A stretch of 64,000 bases of DNA from Zygnema cylindricum (lineage: Eukaryota > Streptophyta > Zygnematophyceae > Zygnematales > Zygnemataceae). Every line of letters starts with the position of its first letter. Position 1 is the first letter of the stretch. The position numbers were made by a program, and so were the translations under genes. This document shows positions 1-11,100 of this stretch, one piece after another. The notes below the pieces were generated by a model. That model was not told where the DNA came from. It did not search any database and saw nothing but the letters and a program-made list of their open reading frames with translations. The DNA lies in the NCBI GenBank assembly GCA_037447655.1, contig JBBHKE010002277.1, forward strand, positions 257,885-321,884, written 5' to 3'.

Positions 1-701
1 AGAGAGAAGAGAAACTAGAGGGAGTTCAAAATATTGAGGATAGTTTCATAGATATTTTGGAAACAGAAAACTGGTTGAAAAAGGGAACTAAAACGGTTTT
101 CAAGGATAGGGGAGAAGAGGAATATTTAATGAAAGGTTTAGGGGAGGAGAAATATTTTTTGTGAATAAAAATAGAAAGTGATAGTGGAAAAAATTCCATG
201 GGAGAGAGTGAGGAAAGTTCAGAATATAGGGTAATTATCATGGATAAAAATATGAGTAAGGAAGATGTAGATCTTATGAGGAACTTAGTGGGGACTAGTG
301 GCTTTTGGGAAAATTTGGGGGGGGGTAGATTTGATATCACTCCTTGGTGTAATGTCGCTTATGAAGATATTCTTGTTAAAAGGTTATCATCCGGGTATAT
401 GTTGCAGATTGAGGATGGGGCTGACTGTTGGAAATGCAAAAGGGATAATGGATTTTGCTGGGATGAAAAAGGGAGGAGGTGAATAAAATCTTTGCTCGGA
501 TTTATGAAAAGTGGCATGCAAAATAAAATGTATGATCAACAAGATGAAATTATTTCGGATCATCTAATACACTTTTATAAATATGAAGGTATTCGCTTAA
601 AGCTTCATGAAGGAAAAAGGAAAAAAAAAAAAATTATATATATATGTATTTATCGTTTTTGATTGGAGTTGAAAGAAAAGTAGACTAGAAAACAAGGGGG
701 G
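1..701 (+). pseudogene. Decayed 3' end of a Ty1/copia pol (RNase H part) with polypurine tract
   Basis: The reading frame at 198-482 is a worn copy of the copia RNase H region. Its stretch DITPWCNVAYEDILVKRLSS, followed by GYMLQIEDGADCWK, aligns by eye with YITTWSDACYGDAPMRRCTS and GYILYVGEGACCWS of the better copy near 19.2 kb. The catalytic-style WSD has become WCN, and frames before and after are broken. A purine-rich run ends at 701 (acaagggggg), directly before the TG of the LTR, as expected for the plus-strand primer (polypurine tract). The element body continues off the left edge. Not functional; family assignment is by comparison within the window. Confidence 0.6.
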
Positions 702-1957
702 TGTTAAAATTTAAGTATTTTCTAGGTCGAGAGATTGTAAAATAAAAGGCAAAAAGGATACACTGACAGCCTACCTCTAACTCTTCTCTCAAGTCCCCAC
801 ACTTGTCGCAGTCACTGAAGACTGGAGGAGGAGTTAGAGCCATGGCTGCCTACGCTGTTCAAAGAGGATAGGAAGGCCAATCTTGGTAGAGTTACAAAAG
901 GTTTGACAGATCCAAGATTTGATCCTGGTACTTACAGTCCGTCAATCTAGTAGTTAGCTTTATCCTATAAGTTTATGACCAGTGCTAGGATATATAGAGT
1001 TTGACATATATATAAATAGTTACATGCACACTTTTCGTTTAACGGGAAATTGATACGTAGTACATATATACAATTTTAGATAGTACAGAGTACGGTTTTA
1101 TGTATTGCATGAAACGGATACCGCGCATTTGTTTCGACCGCAAAACAAATACCGCGCGTCTATTTTCAACAGCTAGAAATATATCCGGTTTTGATCGGAC
1201 GGCCACGATAGGCGCCGCGATCGCGAAAATGTACTTATGGCGTTTTAAGGTCGTCGCCACGTCAAGGGACACGTGGCGCGTCAACATTGGATTGCGCTAA
1301 CTCCGGAGATTAAGGGGACAAATCCGGATATGACATGTGTCGACATTTTGGCCATGTTGTACGATGGCCGTACAGAAAGTACATTGGCACTTGTACTTTT
1401 TTGTACGACACAGTAATGTGATTGGTGCCGTACGTCACTAGATAGAGTTTTGAGAGAGATAAGACTAAGAAAATTTAGTAGGTAGCCCCCTATCTCCGAG
1501 AGGGCTCCTGTACAAAAGGTCATCTTTGACCACTCATAACTTACTACTCAGAGGAGCAAATTCAGAGATTTTTTTTGTAGCGGACTCAGGGGAGTCCAAG
1601 CTACCCAAAAATGTAGTCCGTCAAAGTTTATGCATGCCAGGGTGGCTGCATACCTAAGGGAAAGTCAAACTGGGTGAATATGTCCAAAAGTCATATTCTA
1701 ACTTTGCATTCTATGGTGGAACTGAGCACACGGAAAGTCTTATTTCACGTGGTGAAGCTATAATGGGCTTCTGATTCTCAAGGGGTAAATTTTTTGGGTT
1801 TACATAAACTTAGAGTCGGCACTACCTAGGTAATCTTTTCGTGAGCTACCTACTCTGAGGACCACTAGAGGTCTCAAAGTTTCAAGGGGAAAATATTATC
1901 CTAAAGGCTTCATATAAATTGGACATTTTGTGGGCCAATGGAAGTCACATAATCACA
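702..1957 (+). repeat. Ty1/copia LTR (plus orientation)
   Basis: Starts TGTTAAAATTT after a polypurine tract and ends ...ATCACA directly before a primer-binding site, so it reads as an LTR of about 1.26 kb shared by the decayed element on its left and the gag on its right. In order it holds: the family block TATTTTCTAGGTC; a hairpin with CTCTAACTC/GAGTTAGAG arms (about 773-838); GCCATGGCTGCC; an antisense tRNA-like module (about 899-990); ACACGTGGCGCG near 1270; and a promoter-like stretch ctgtacaaaagg near 1509 where sister LTRs have a TATA box. The small reading frames here on either strand are not genes. Confidence 0.75.
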
Positions 1958-1972
1958 GGTTATGGGCCCACC
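1958..1972 (+). other. Primer-binding site complementary to the initiator tRNA-Met anticodon arm
   Basis: GGTTATGGGCCCACC follows the LTR end with no gap. Its reverse complement GGTGGGCCCATAACC is the anticodon stem-loop of plant initiator tRNA-Met as I know it, including the CAT anticodon. It is not complementary to a CCA-tailed 3' end, so priming by a 5' half of the tRNA is inferred. Confidence 0.75.
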
Positions 1973-3048
1973 CTCTAGGGTGCCCATTTTCAATTGAACG
2001 GGTAGGCCCACCCTCAATGGTGCCCATTTTCAATTGAACCGGGTTCATATACAGGGAAACTACGATGAGGGGTGCACTTTTTGAAAAACGGCTATGGGGC
2101 ATTATGAGTGGTCGTGTGCGGCGGTCATCTGCAAAATTGGGGAATTTCACAAGGGTTTGGAAGAGCTCGATTCTGAAGATTATTTGTGGAGGCAGAGGTG
2201 ACAGATGAAGTTGGAGAAAGAATCGTGTTGGACAAAGGGAAGGAGAAGGGGAAGGAGAAACTCACACCGATAGCTACTAGATCGGTACCTGTAGTGGCTA
2301 ATCACAAAACCAGGGCAAATAATACTGAAATCAGAGACTTTAACAACACAGTGGCAACTCATTTTATTCTCGGGCGTCACTTTTATGTGGACAAGGGGGC
2401 GATCTGTGAGAGGCTCTTGTAAATATTTACAAGAGTGGTACGATTCACAAGCAGAAGCAGGTTGATCGGATCGTGGAAGCATATGTTTACAAAGGAGGAA
2501 AGATGCTTGATTTTTGCAATGACTTGTCTAGATTGTTTATGGAGTTGGAGAGTGCTCGAAAACAGGAGACAGAGAAAGAAAAGGTGAATACTTTGCTAAT
2601 GAAACTACTAGATGATTATGAGAGCATCGTTAACAAGGTTCAAGATTGGCCAAGTCATCGATGGATTTGGTACTCCGTTGAAGGGATGATTTTGGTTCGG
2701 GAAGCACAACTGAGATTCGGAGAGGAGGAAAGAGTAGTCAAGCCTTGGCTACTAGAAGTGATTAGAGGAATCAGGATTACAAGAAACATTTTGGAAAATT
2801 TTGGAGGAGCGAGAGGAAATCAATCGGATGGATCCGGATCTAGGCCTCCAAAGCGACTCTTTCATTTTTGTAAGAACTTATGACATTATATGGCAGAGTG
2901 CAATAAGTTGACGGAGATGAGACTTAAGGAAAGGCGGACCGGTAGATTAGCCAGCAGAAATAAAAAGGCACTTGTGGCAAATCAAGTAATAAGAGAGGAT
3001 TCAGATGAAGATGATGGAGAATTTCTTCTCTACAAGGAATTGAAGGTG
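1973..3048 (+). pseudogene. gag: Ty1/copia gag, decayed
   Basis: Fragments in shifting frames match the gag of the other elements here: 2186-2422 (linker, then DFNNTVATHFILGRH), 2473-2883 (YKGGKMLDFCNDLSRLFMEL, then KVNTLLMKL and the WIW motif), and 2890-3048. The CCHC zinc knuckle survives only in part: FHFCKNL, a stop, then HYMAEC, so the first Cys is Phe and a stop splits it. Homology ends near ELKVKT, where satellite begins. Gag would form the cytoplasmic virus-like particle of a copia element; this copy cannot. No pol follows. Confidence 0.75.
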
Positions 3049-5430
3049 AAAACGTTAATTATTAGGCTCACAAAAATAGTAAAAAATAAACCCTCGACTA
3101 TGTTTCCAACACAAATTTGTGTTTGCGTTAACAACAAAAATATTAACGAACAAAGTTTATTGTTGACGCAAATAAAAAGAGTTAAAAAAACCGCAAACCA
3201 TGTTTCTATCACAAATTTGAGTTTGCCCTAGCAAAGATATTTCTAACAAACAACGTTTACTGTTCGGATTCACTATTCCATCACAAATTTGAGTTGGCGC
3301 AAACAAAGATATTTGTAACAAACAATGTTTATTGTTCGCGCTCACAAAAAGAGGTAAAATAAATTGTGAACCATGTTTGTAACACAACTTTTTATTTGCG
3401 CTAAAAAACAATAATGGTAACATCACTATAAATTGTTATTGCTCACAAAAATATTTCAAATAAACTCTCAACCATGGTCATAACTCAAATTTGTGTTTGC
3501 GCTAACAATAATTTCTTGTAAAGAACAACGTTTATTATTACGCTCACAAAAACAGTAAAACAAAACCCTAAAATATGTTTGCAACACGAATTTGTGTTTT
3601 CGTTAACAACAAAAATATCAACGAACAAAATTTATTATTAATGCACACAAAGAGAAATAAAGAAAAGCCTTAACGATGTTTTTATCACAAATTTGAGTTT
3701 GCGCTAACAAAGATATTTGTAACAAACAACTTTTTTTGTTCGCTGTCACAAAAAAACGGAAAATATTCTTTGAACCATGTTTGTAACTCAGGTTTTTATT
3801 TGCGCTAACATCAATAATGGTAACATCACTATAAATTGTTATTGCTCACAAAAATAGTTCAAATAAACTCTCAACCATAGTCATAACTCAAATTTGTGTT
3901 TGCACTAACAATAATTTCTTGTAACGATCAACGTTTATTATTACGCTCACAAAAACAGTAAAAAAAAACCGTAAAATATGTTGGCAACACAAATTTGTGT
4001 TTGCATTAACAACAAAAATATTAACGAACAAAGTTTATTGTTAACGGACACAAAGAGAGTTAAGGAAAACCCTAAACCATGTTTCTATCACAAATTTGAG
4101 TTTGCGCTAGCAAAGATATTTGTAACAAACAACGTTTATTGTTTGCGCTCAAAAAGAGGTAAAATATACTTTGAACCATGTTTGTAACACAATTGTGTGT
4201 TTATGGAAAAAATAATATTGGGAACAAACACTTTATATTGTTATCACTCAAAAAAATAGTTCAAATAAACTCTCAACTATGTTTATAATTCAAATTTGAG
4301 TTTGCGTTAACAATAATTTCGTGTAACAAACAACGTTTATTATTACGGTCACAAAAAACGTAAAAAAAAAATCCTAAAATATGTTTGCAACACAAATTTG
4401 TGTTTGCGTTAACGACAAAAATATTAACGAGCAAAATTTATTGTTAATGCCAACAAAGAGAATTAAAGAAAAGCCTTAAACCTGTTTCAATCACAAATTT
4501 GAGATTGCACTAACAAAGATATTTGTGACAAACAACGTTTATTATTCGCGCACAAAAAGAGGTAAAATTAACTGTGAAACCATGTTTGTTACACAACTTT
4601 TTGTTTGCCCTAACAACAATATTGGTAACAAACACTTCATATTGTTAGCGCTAACAAAAACAGTTCAAATAAACTCTCAACTATGTTTATAACTCAAATT
4701 TGTGTTTTGCGCTTACAATAATTTCTTGTAAAGAACAACGATTATTGTCACGCTCACAAAAACAGTAAAAAAAAACCTCCAACTATGTTTGCAACACAAA
4801 TATGTGTTTGCGTTAACAACAAAAATATTAACGAACAAAGATATTGGTAACACACAGAAAGAGGGTTAAACAATACCATAAACCATATTTCTATCACAAA
4901 TTTGAGTTTGCGCTAACAAAGATATTTGTAACAAACAACGTTTATTGTTCGCGCTCAAAAAAAAAGGTAAAATAAACTCCGAACCATGTTTCCAACACAA
5001 CTGTGTGTTTAGGGTTATAACTATATTGGTAACAAACACTTTATATTGTTATCCCTCACAAAAATTATTCAAATAAACTCTCAACCATGTTTCCAACTCA
5101 AATTTGTGTTTGCGCTAACAATAATTTCTTGCAACGAACAACGTTTATTATGACACTCACAGAAACAGTAAAAAAAAACCCTCGACTAGGTTTGCATCAC
5201 AAATTTGTGTTTGCGTTAACAACAAAAATATTAACAAACAAAGTTTATTTTTAACACATACAAAGAGAGTAAAAAAAAACCCTTAACTATGTTTCTATCA
5301 CAAATTTGAGTTTGCGCTAACAAGGATATTTGTAACAAACAATGTTTATTGTTCGCGCTCACAGAAATAGGTAAAATAAACTATGAACCATGTTTGTAAC
5401 ACAACTTTTTGTTTGCGCTTACAACAATAT
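3049..5430 (+). repeat. AT-rich satellite array, left block (about 100-bp monomers, about 400-bp higher-order unit)
   Basis: Head-to-tail monomers of about 100 bp, each beginning near ATGTTT and carrying GTTTGCG(C/T)TAACAA, a variable centre, then a partly complementary TTGTT..GCGCTCACAAA. Four monomer types alternate: ATGTTTGTAACACAACTTT, ATGTTTATAACTCAAATTTG, ATGTTTGCAACACAAATTTG and ATGTTTCTATCACAAATTTG. They make a unit of about 400 bp. The frames reported across it (e.g. 3030-3426, 3978-4187) are by-products of the repeat. The left border lies inside copia gag; the right border is cut by an insertion after AATAT. Confidence 0.9.
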
Positions 5431-6047
5431 CAAAGTGGCGCATATTTCATCGTTTCGTACATTTTAAATCGGATCGCTTCGCAATCCGCCGTCTATTTTT
5501 TACTGTGTGTTCACACCACTCAATAAGTCATTTTCTTCACTTTTGTTTTATCCGTACGTTTGCTCCCCGAATCCGTGAATTCATTCGAACCTCCACATTA
5601 ATAATATACGTATGAAATGTCACAAGCGTATAAAATGTCCCGTACGCACGAAACTAACTTTTCAAAAACAACACTCCCCCGAAAATTTAGTTTCGTGCAC
5701 CGAGAATAAAATATGTAGCGTGTCAAGTGTCAAAGGTCACCACTGCTTCCGCTGTGTTTCTATGCTGCGTTGCGACGCGAACTGCTTCCGTTGATTCACC
5801 ACTACTTCCGCTGCGTTGCTTGCTGCGTTGCGACGCGAATTGCTTCCACTAATCACCCCTGATTCCGCTGAGTTGTTATGCTGCGTTGTTGCGAAAGAAG
5901 TACATTACACTCTTTTGTACCTGAGTAATTGTCACACTATTAAAGGTAAGTATCACAAGGATTTATACTAAAAATATTCTAAGCCCTAACAAAAATAACT
6001 CCCCTCACAGCCTTATAAACAGAGGACTAAAGCTTTCAAACTCAACA
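5431..6047 (-). repeat. LTR-like end of a minus-strand retroelement inserted in the satellite
   Basis: Non-satellite DNA starts abruptly after AATAT (5426-5430). The right side ends ...AAACTCAACA followed by CTCCCCTAAAG, which on the minus strand is a polypurine tract CTTTAGGGGAG followed by TGTTGAG. That places a 3' LTR here. Its sequence differs from the main LTR family; no clear tRNA-like module was found. The left end reads CAAAGTGG rather than the expected TG, so the terminus may be eroded. It includes a three-copy tandem repeat listed separately. Confidence 0.5.
5738..5902. repeat. Three-copy tandem repeat, about 57-60 bp, in the LTR
   Basis: Three imperfect copies built on CACTGCTTCCGCTG, then GCTGCGTTGCGACGCGAA, then TGCTTCC. 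They are GC-richer than the surroundings. Confidence 0.7.
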
Positions 6048-8036
6048 CTCCCCTAAAGCTTTAGACTCGGTACTTCACTCTGTCTGCAAATCTTTCTACT
6101 CTTATGGAGGTACATTCAAAAGCAAGGACTTAGAAAAAAAAAATCTCTCACACCCTCCACTACAAAATATCCAAAAAATTTACACAAACAACACCCCTCG
6201 TTTTAGTATTAAGCAATCATATACAGGTAATTCTAAAATTTTGTCAGACTTTTAGTCCCCATTTCAGCTGCCCCAATATTTCTTCCGTTTAGACAATGAT
6301 TTTTCCCATTGTAGGTGTCGGTTTTTCCACTTCAAAAATGGTTTTTCCGGTTCTTTGTGTGGTCGCCTTTGGAGTTGGTTTCCTCTCCAGATGGTCTTCC
6401 TTAAACTGTATCTTCTTCTTGTTCTCTAACGACCTTCTTGTCTCCTCATACAATATAAACTTTTGCCACGGTGTGTCTTCTCATAACCTCTATAACGTGT
6501 GGATTTCTTCACTAATTTTTGGTCTTTTTCCGTAGATCTGCCACTCCCCTTAAGTGTATTCCTTTTGAAGGTTTTCATTTTGATTCCTTTTTCAATTAGC
6601 TGCTCTTTCCTTTTCCTAATATTCTTTTTTATTTTCCATATTCCTCCAATTATATGATCTTTTCCGCTCTCAAAATTTTCCTTTCTTAGCCTCATTTTCT
6701 CAACAATTTCTACCGATTTTTCGTTGAGTTCATTATTATGTAAGTCCACACTATTCTCCACTTCTGATGTTAATTCCCCATTTTGTGCGAATTTACCATT
6801 TTCCCTCTCATCATCTTTTTTTTTTCCCTCTAAGTTATGTTTTCAGTTCAGTGTTCTCTATATCTAAAGAATATTCGTAAGCCAATTTTACTACTCTAAC
6901 TCCCTTTTCTTGAAGAATCTCTTCTCCTTTTAAGTCATTCCCATACATCTATCTATTACAATAAATGGTCAAAAAAACCGAGTCTTTTTCACTCTTGTCT
7001 GTCTCCACACTATCTTCGGTGATAATAATATGTCCAATCCCTTCCACTTCCATGTGCCCTTCACTTCTTTCAACTCCTCTTACTTTGGTTACCTCTTTTT
7101 TTAGTGAGTTTGTGCCACTCACCAATCTGTCATAAAAAATATTGACAGAATCCTTTTCTGTCACCTCTTTCTCCTCATTCCGAACAACATAAAAGGTCGG
7201 TAAGTAAATAAATTCGTCAACAAAAGGTGTATGCCTTTTGTCATCGGTCGAGTCTTGTCTCTCACTCATGAAAACACTTGATTCTCTTCTTGTTGAGGGT
7301 CGAACCAGGTTGTTGTCCCATCCATTTCTGAAATTTCCTGTAACACATGCACTTTTATAGGATGGACATACCTTGAAGGTATGTCCTAAATCATTACACT
7401 AAAAACAATTCTTAGGTCAATCTCCAAACTCACCATTACTCTTACTTTTCTGAAACTGAGACTTAGATTCGTTCATATTTCTCTCACTTGATATGACCTT
7501 TCTATTAGCCTCTTCATCTAAAACAACTCGTCTATCTACAGTTAAGCTCCAATCCTTCAATTTAAGTCAATCGATCTAATGCACTCTTATATTCTTTAGG
7601 TAGGCTTCTCATTAACAAGAGAGCTTGTTGAGCATCTGTAAAGTTTCCTCCTATCGAATCATTTTTTACAAATAATGCTTGTAAGTCAATACAGTGTTTC
7701 TCAGTACTACCTCCTACATACTTGTATTCAACTATTTTGGTAACACTACTAAGCCAATGATATAAAGACGTCTTTGCATACGTACATTCTAAGCACTTCC
7801 ATAATTCAGCTGCACTTTGAAAAATTAGGTTTGTCATTACTTGTTCCTCAATCAAGGAGTTCTTAATAACCCTTAGTCACTGATGGTTCTTCTTTTTCCA
7901 TCCATTTGATGTTTCGGCCAAAGTACCTTCCACCACATCCATTAGCTCCATCATCTCGAAGTAGCTCTCCAATATACACCTCTAGTAATGATATTTGATC
8001 CATCAAACATGGGTAGCCATGGGTGTGGGCCCATAA
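6048..8036 (-). pseudogene. gag: Internal region of the minus-strand retroelement: gag-like (UBN2 type), zinc knuckle, decayed
   Basis: The frame at 7855-7562 resembles the copia gag core (UBN2 type): SAAELWKCLECTYAKTS, then QALFVKNDSIGG and DAQQALLLMRSLPKEYKS. Downstream on the minus strand, near 7420-7370, a CCHC-like knuckle reads C-F-stop-C-N-D-L-G-H-T-F-K-V-C, with one stop. Frames at 7269-6949 and 6761-6426 are charged and unrecognised. At about 8022-8036 the plus strand reads TGGGCCCATAACC, the same initiator-tRNA-Met-type primer site as the other elements, in minus orientation. No protease, integrase or reverse transcriptase is visible between gag and the 3' LTR, so this may be a deleted or non-autonomous element. 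Confidence 0.55.
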
Positions 8037-8174
8037 CCAGTTGTGCATAGCCTTTTTCAGCCATGGATCACTCTCGGAAGCACCACAGACAACCCCCAAA
8101 ACAGCTCTCTCTTTTGGGGGTAGTCTATGGTGCTTCCGAGAGTGATCCATGGCTATAATAGGCTATAGACAACA
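8037..8174. repeat. Long near-perfect palindrome at the end of the inserted element
   Basis: Arms of about 42 bp, 8060-8101 and 8112-8153, pair with about two mismatches around a loop of about 10 nt (CAGCTCTCTC). The core is GCCATGGATCACTCTCGGAA and its complement. Weaker pairing extends outward for about 20 bp. The segment ends at the resumption of satellite with AATAT at 8175-8179. Confidence 0.85.
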
Positions 8175-11100
8175 AATATTGGTAACAAACACTTTAATTG
8201 TAAGCGCTTACAAAAATAGTTCAAATCAACTCTCGACCATGTTTATAACTCAAATTTGTGTTTGCGCTAACAATAATTGCTTGTCACGAACAACATTTAT
8301 TATTACGATCGCAAAAACAGTAAAAAAACCCTAAACTATGTTTGCAACCCAAATTTGTTTTTGTGTTAACAACAAAAATATTAACGAACAAAGTTTATTG
8401 ATAACGCACACAAAGAGATTAAAAAAAAACCTTGAACCATGTTTCTATTACAAATTTGAATTTGCGCTAACAAAGATATTTGCAACAAGCAACGTTTTTT
8501 GTTTGTGCTCAATAAGAGGTAATATGAACTTCAAACCATGATAATAACACAACTTTGTGTTTGCGCTAACAACAATATTGGTAACAAACACTTTCAAAGG
8601 TGGCCTTAGCCGGAGCGGATTACACAAAAATAGTTCAAAATAACTCTCAACCATGTTAATCACTCAAATTCCTGTTTGCGCTAACAATAATTTCTTCTAA
8701 CGAACAACGTTTATTATTACGCTCACAAATACAGTAAAAAAATAACCCTAAACTTTGTTTCCAACACAAATTTGTATTTGCGTTATCAACAAAAATATTA
8801 ATGAACAAAGTTTATTGTTAACACACACAAAAAGAGTTAAATAATACTCTAAACCAAGTTTCTATCACAAATTTGAGTTTGTGCTAACAAAGATATTTGT
8901 AACAAACATCGTTTATTTTCGCGCTCACAAAACGAGGTAAAATAAACTCCGAACCATGTTTGTAACAAAAGTGTGTCTTTGCGGTAATAACAATATTGGT
9001 AACAAACACTTTAAATTATTATCGCTCACAAAAAAAGTTAAAATTAACTCTCAACCATGTTTATAACTCATATTTATGTTTGGGCTAACAATAATTTCTT
9101 GTAAGGAACAACATTTATTATTACGCTCACAAAAACAGTAAAAATAACCCTAAACTATGTTTGCAATACAAATTTGTGCTTGCGTTCACAACAAAAACGA
9201 ACAAAGTTTATTGTTAACGCACACAAAGAGAGATAAAAAAAACAATAAACCATATTTCTATCATAAATTTGAGTTTGCGCTAACAAAAATATTTGTAACA
9301 AACAGCATTTATTGTTCACGCTCACAAAAACATTACTTTGTGTTTGCGTTAACAATATTGGTAACAACCACTTTATATTGTTTCCTCTCACAAAAATAAG
9401 TCAAATAAACTCTCAACCATGTTTATGCCTCAAATTTGTGTTTGCGCTTACAAAAATTTATTGTAACATACAACTTTTATTATTTTGCTCACAAAAAAAG
9501 TAAAAAAAAACTTAATCTATGTTTGCAACACAAATTTGTGCTTGCGATAACAACAAAATTATTAACGAACAAAGTTTATTCTTAACGAACACAAAGAGAG
9601 TTAAGAAAAACCCTAAACCATGTTTCTATCACTAATTTTTGTTTGCGTTAACAACAAAAATATTAACGAACAAAGTTTATTGTTAACGTAAACAAAGAGA
9701 CTTAAAAAAAACCTTAAACCATGTTTTTATCACAAATTTGAGGTTGCGTTAACAAAGATATTTGTAACAAACAACGTTTATTGTTCGCGCTCACAAAAAA
9801 AGGTAAAATAAACTCTGAACCATGTTTGTAACACATCTTTTTGTTTGCGCAAACAACAATATTGATAACCAACACTTTATAATGTTAGGGCTCACAAAAA
9901 TAGTTCAAATATACTCTCAACTAAGTTTATAACTCAAATTTAAGTTGCGCTAACAATAATTTTTTGTAACAAACAATGTTTATTATTACGCTCACAAAAA
10001 TAGTAAAAAAAAACCCTCAATTATTTTTGCAACAAAAATTTGTGTTTACGTTTACAACAAAAAAAATTACGAACAATGTTTATTGTTAACGCACAAAAAG
10101 AGAGTTAAGAAAGACCCTAAACCATGTTTCTATCACCCATTTGAGTTTGCGCTTACAAAGATATTTGTAACAAACAATATTCATTTTTTGCGCTCACAAA
10201 AAGAGGTAAAATAAACTCCGAACCATGTTTGTAACACAACTTTTTGTTTGGCTAACAACAATATTGGTAACAAACTCTTTACATTGTTAGCGCTTACAAA
10301 AATAGTTCAAATAAACTCTCAACCATGTTTATAACTAAAATTTGAATTTACGCTAACAATAATTTCTTGTAACGAACAACATTTACTATTACGCTCTCAA
10401 AAACAGTAAAAAAAAACCCTCAACTATATTTGCAACACAAATTTGTGTATGCGTTTAGAACAATATTATTAACGAACAAAGTTTATTGTTAACGCACACA
10501 AAGAGAGTTAATAAAAACCCTAAACCATGTTTCTATCTCAAATTTGAGTTTGTGTGAACAAAGATATTTGTAACAAACAACGTTTATTTTTCCCCCTCAA
10601 AAAGAGGTAAAATAAACTTCGAACCATGTTTGTAACACAACTTTGTGTCTGCGCTAACAACAATATTGGTAACAAACAGTTTATATTGTTAGCGCTCACA
10701 AAAATAGTTCAAATAAACTCTCAAAAATGTTTATAACTCAAATTTGTGTTTGCGCTAACAATAATTTCTTCTTACGAACACATTTATTATTACGCTCACA
10801 AAAACAGTAAATAAAAACTATAAACTATGTTTGCAACACAAATTTGAGTTTGGCTAACAAAGATATTTGTAACAAACAACGATTATTAATCGCGCTCACA
10901 AAAAGAGGTAAAATAAACTCTAAACCATGTTTGTAACAAAACTTTTTGTTTGCGCTAACAACAAAAATGGAAACAAACACTTTATATTGTAAGCGCTTAC
11001 ATAAATAGTTCAAATAAACTCTCAACCATATTTATAAATCAAATTTGTCTTTGCGCTTACAATATTTTTTTGTTACGGACAAAGTTTATTATTATGCTCA

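Noticed and set aside
1039-1523. Small genes on either strand near 1.1-1.5 kb and their counterparts in other LTRs
   Set aside because: They lie inside LTR U3/R sequence and change with each LTR copy.
3157-3426. Short proteins such as those at 3157-3426, 8338-8541, 9155-9399 and 10825-11025
   Set aside because: They are six-frame readings of satellite monomers; the same peptides recur with each monomer.
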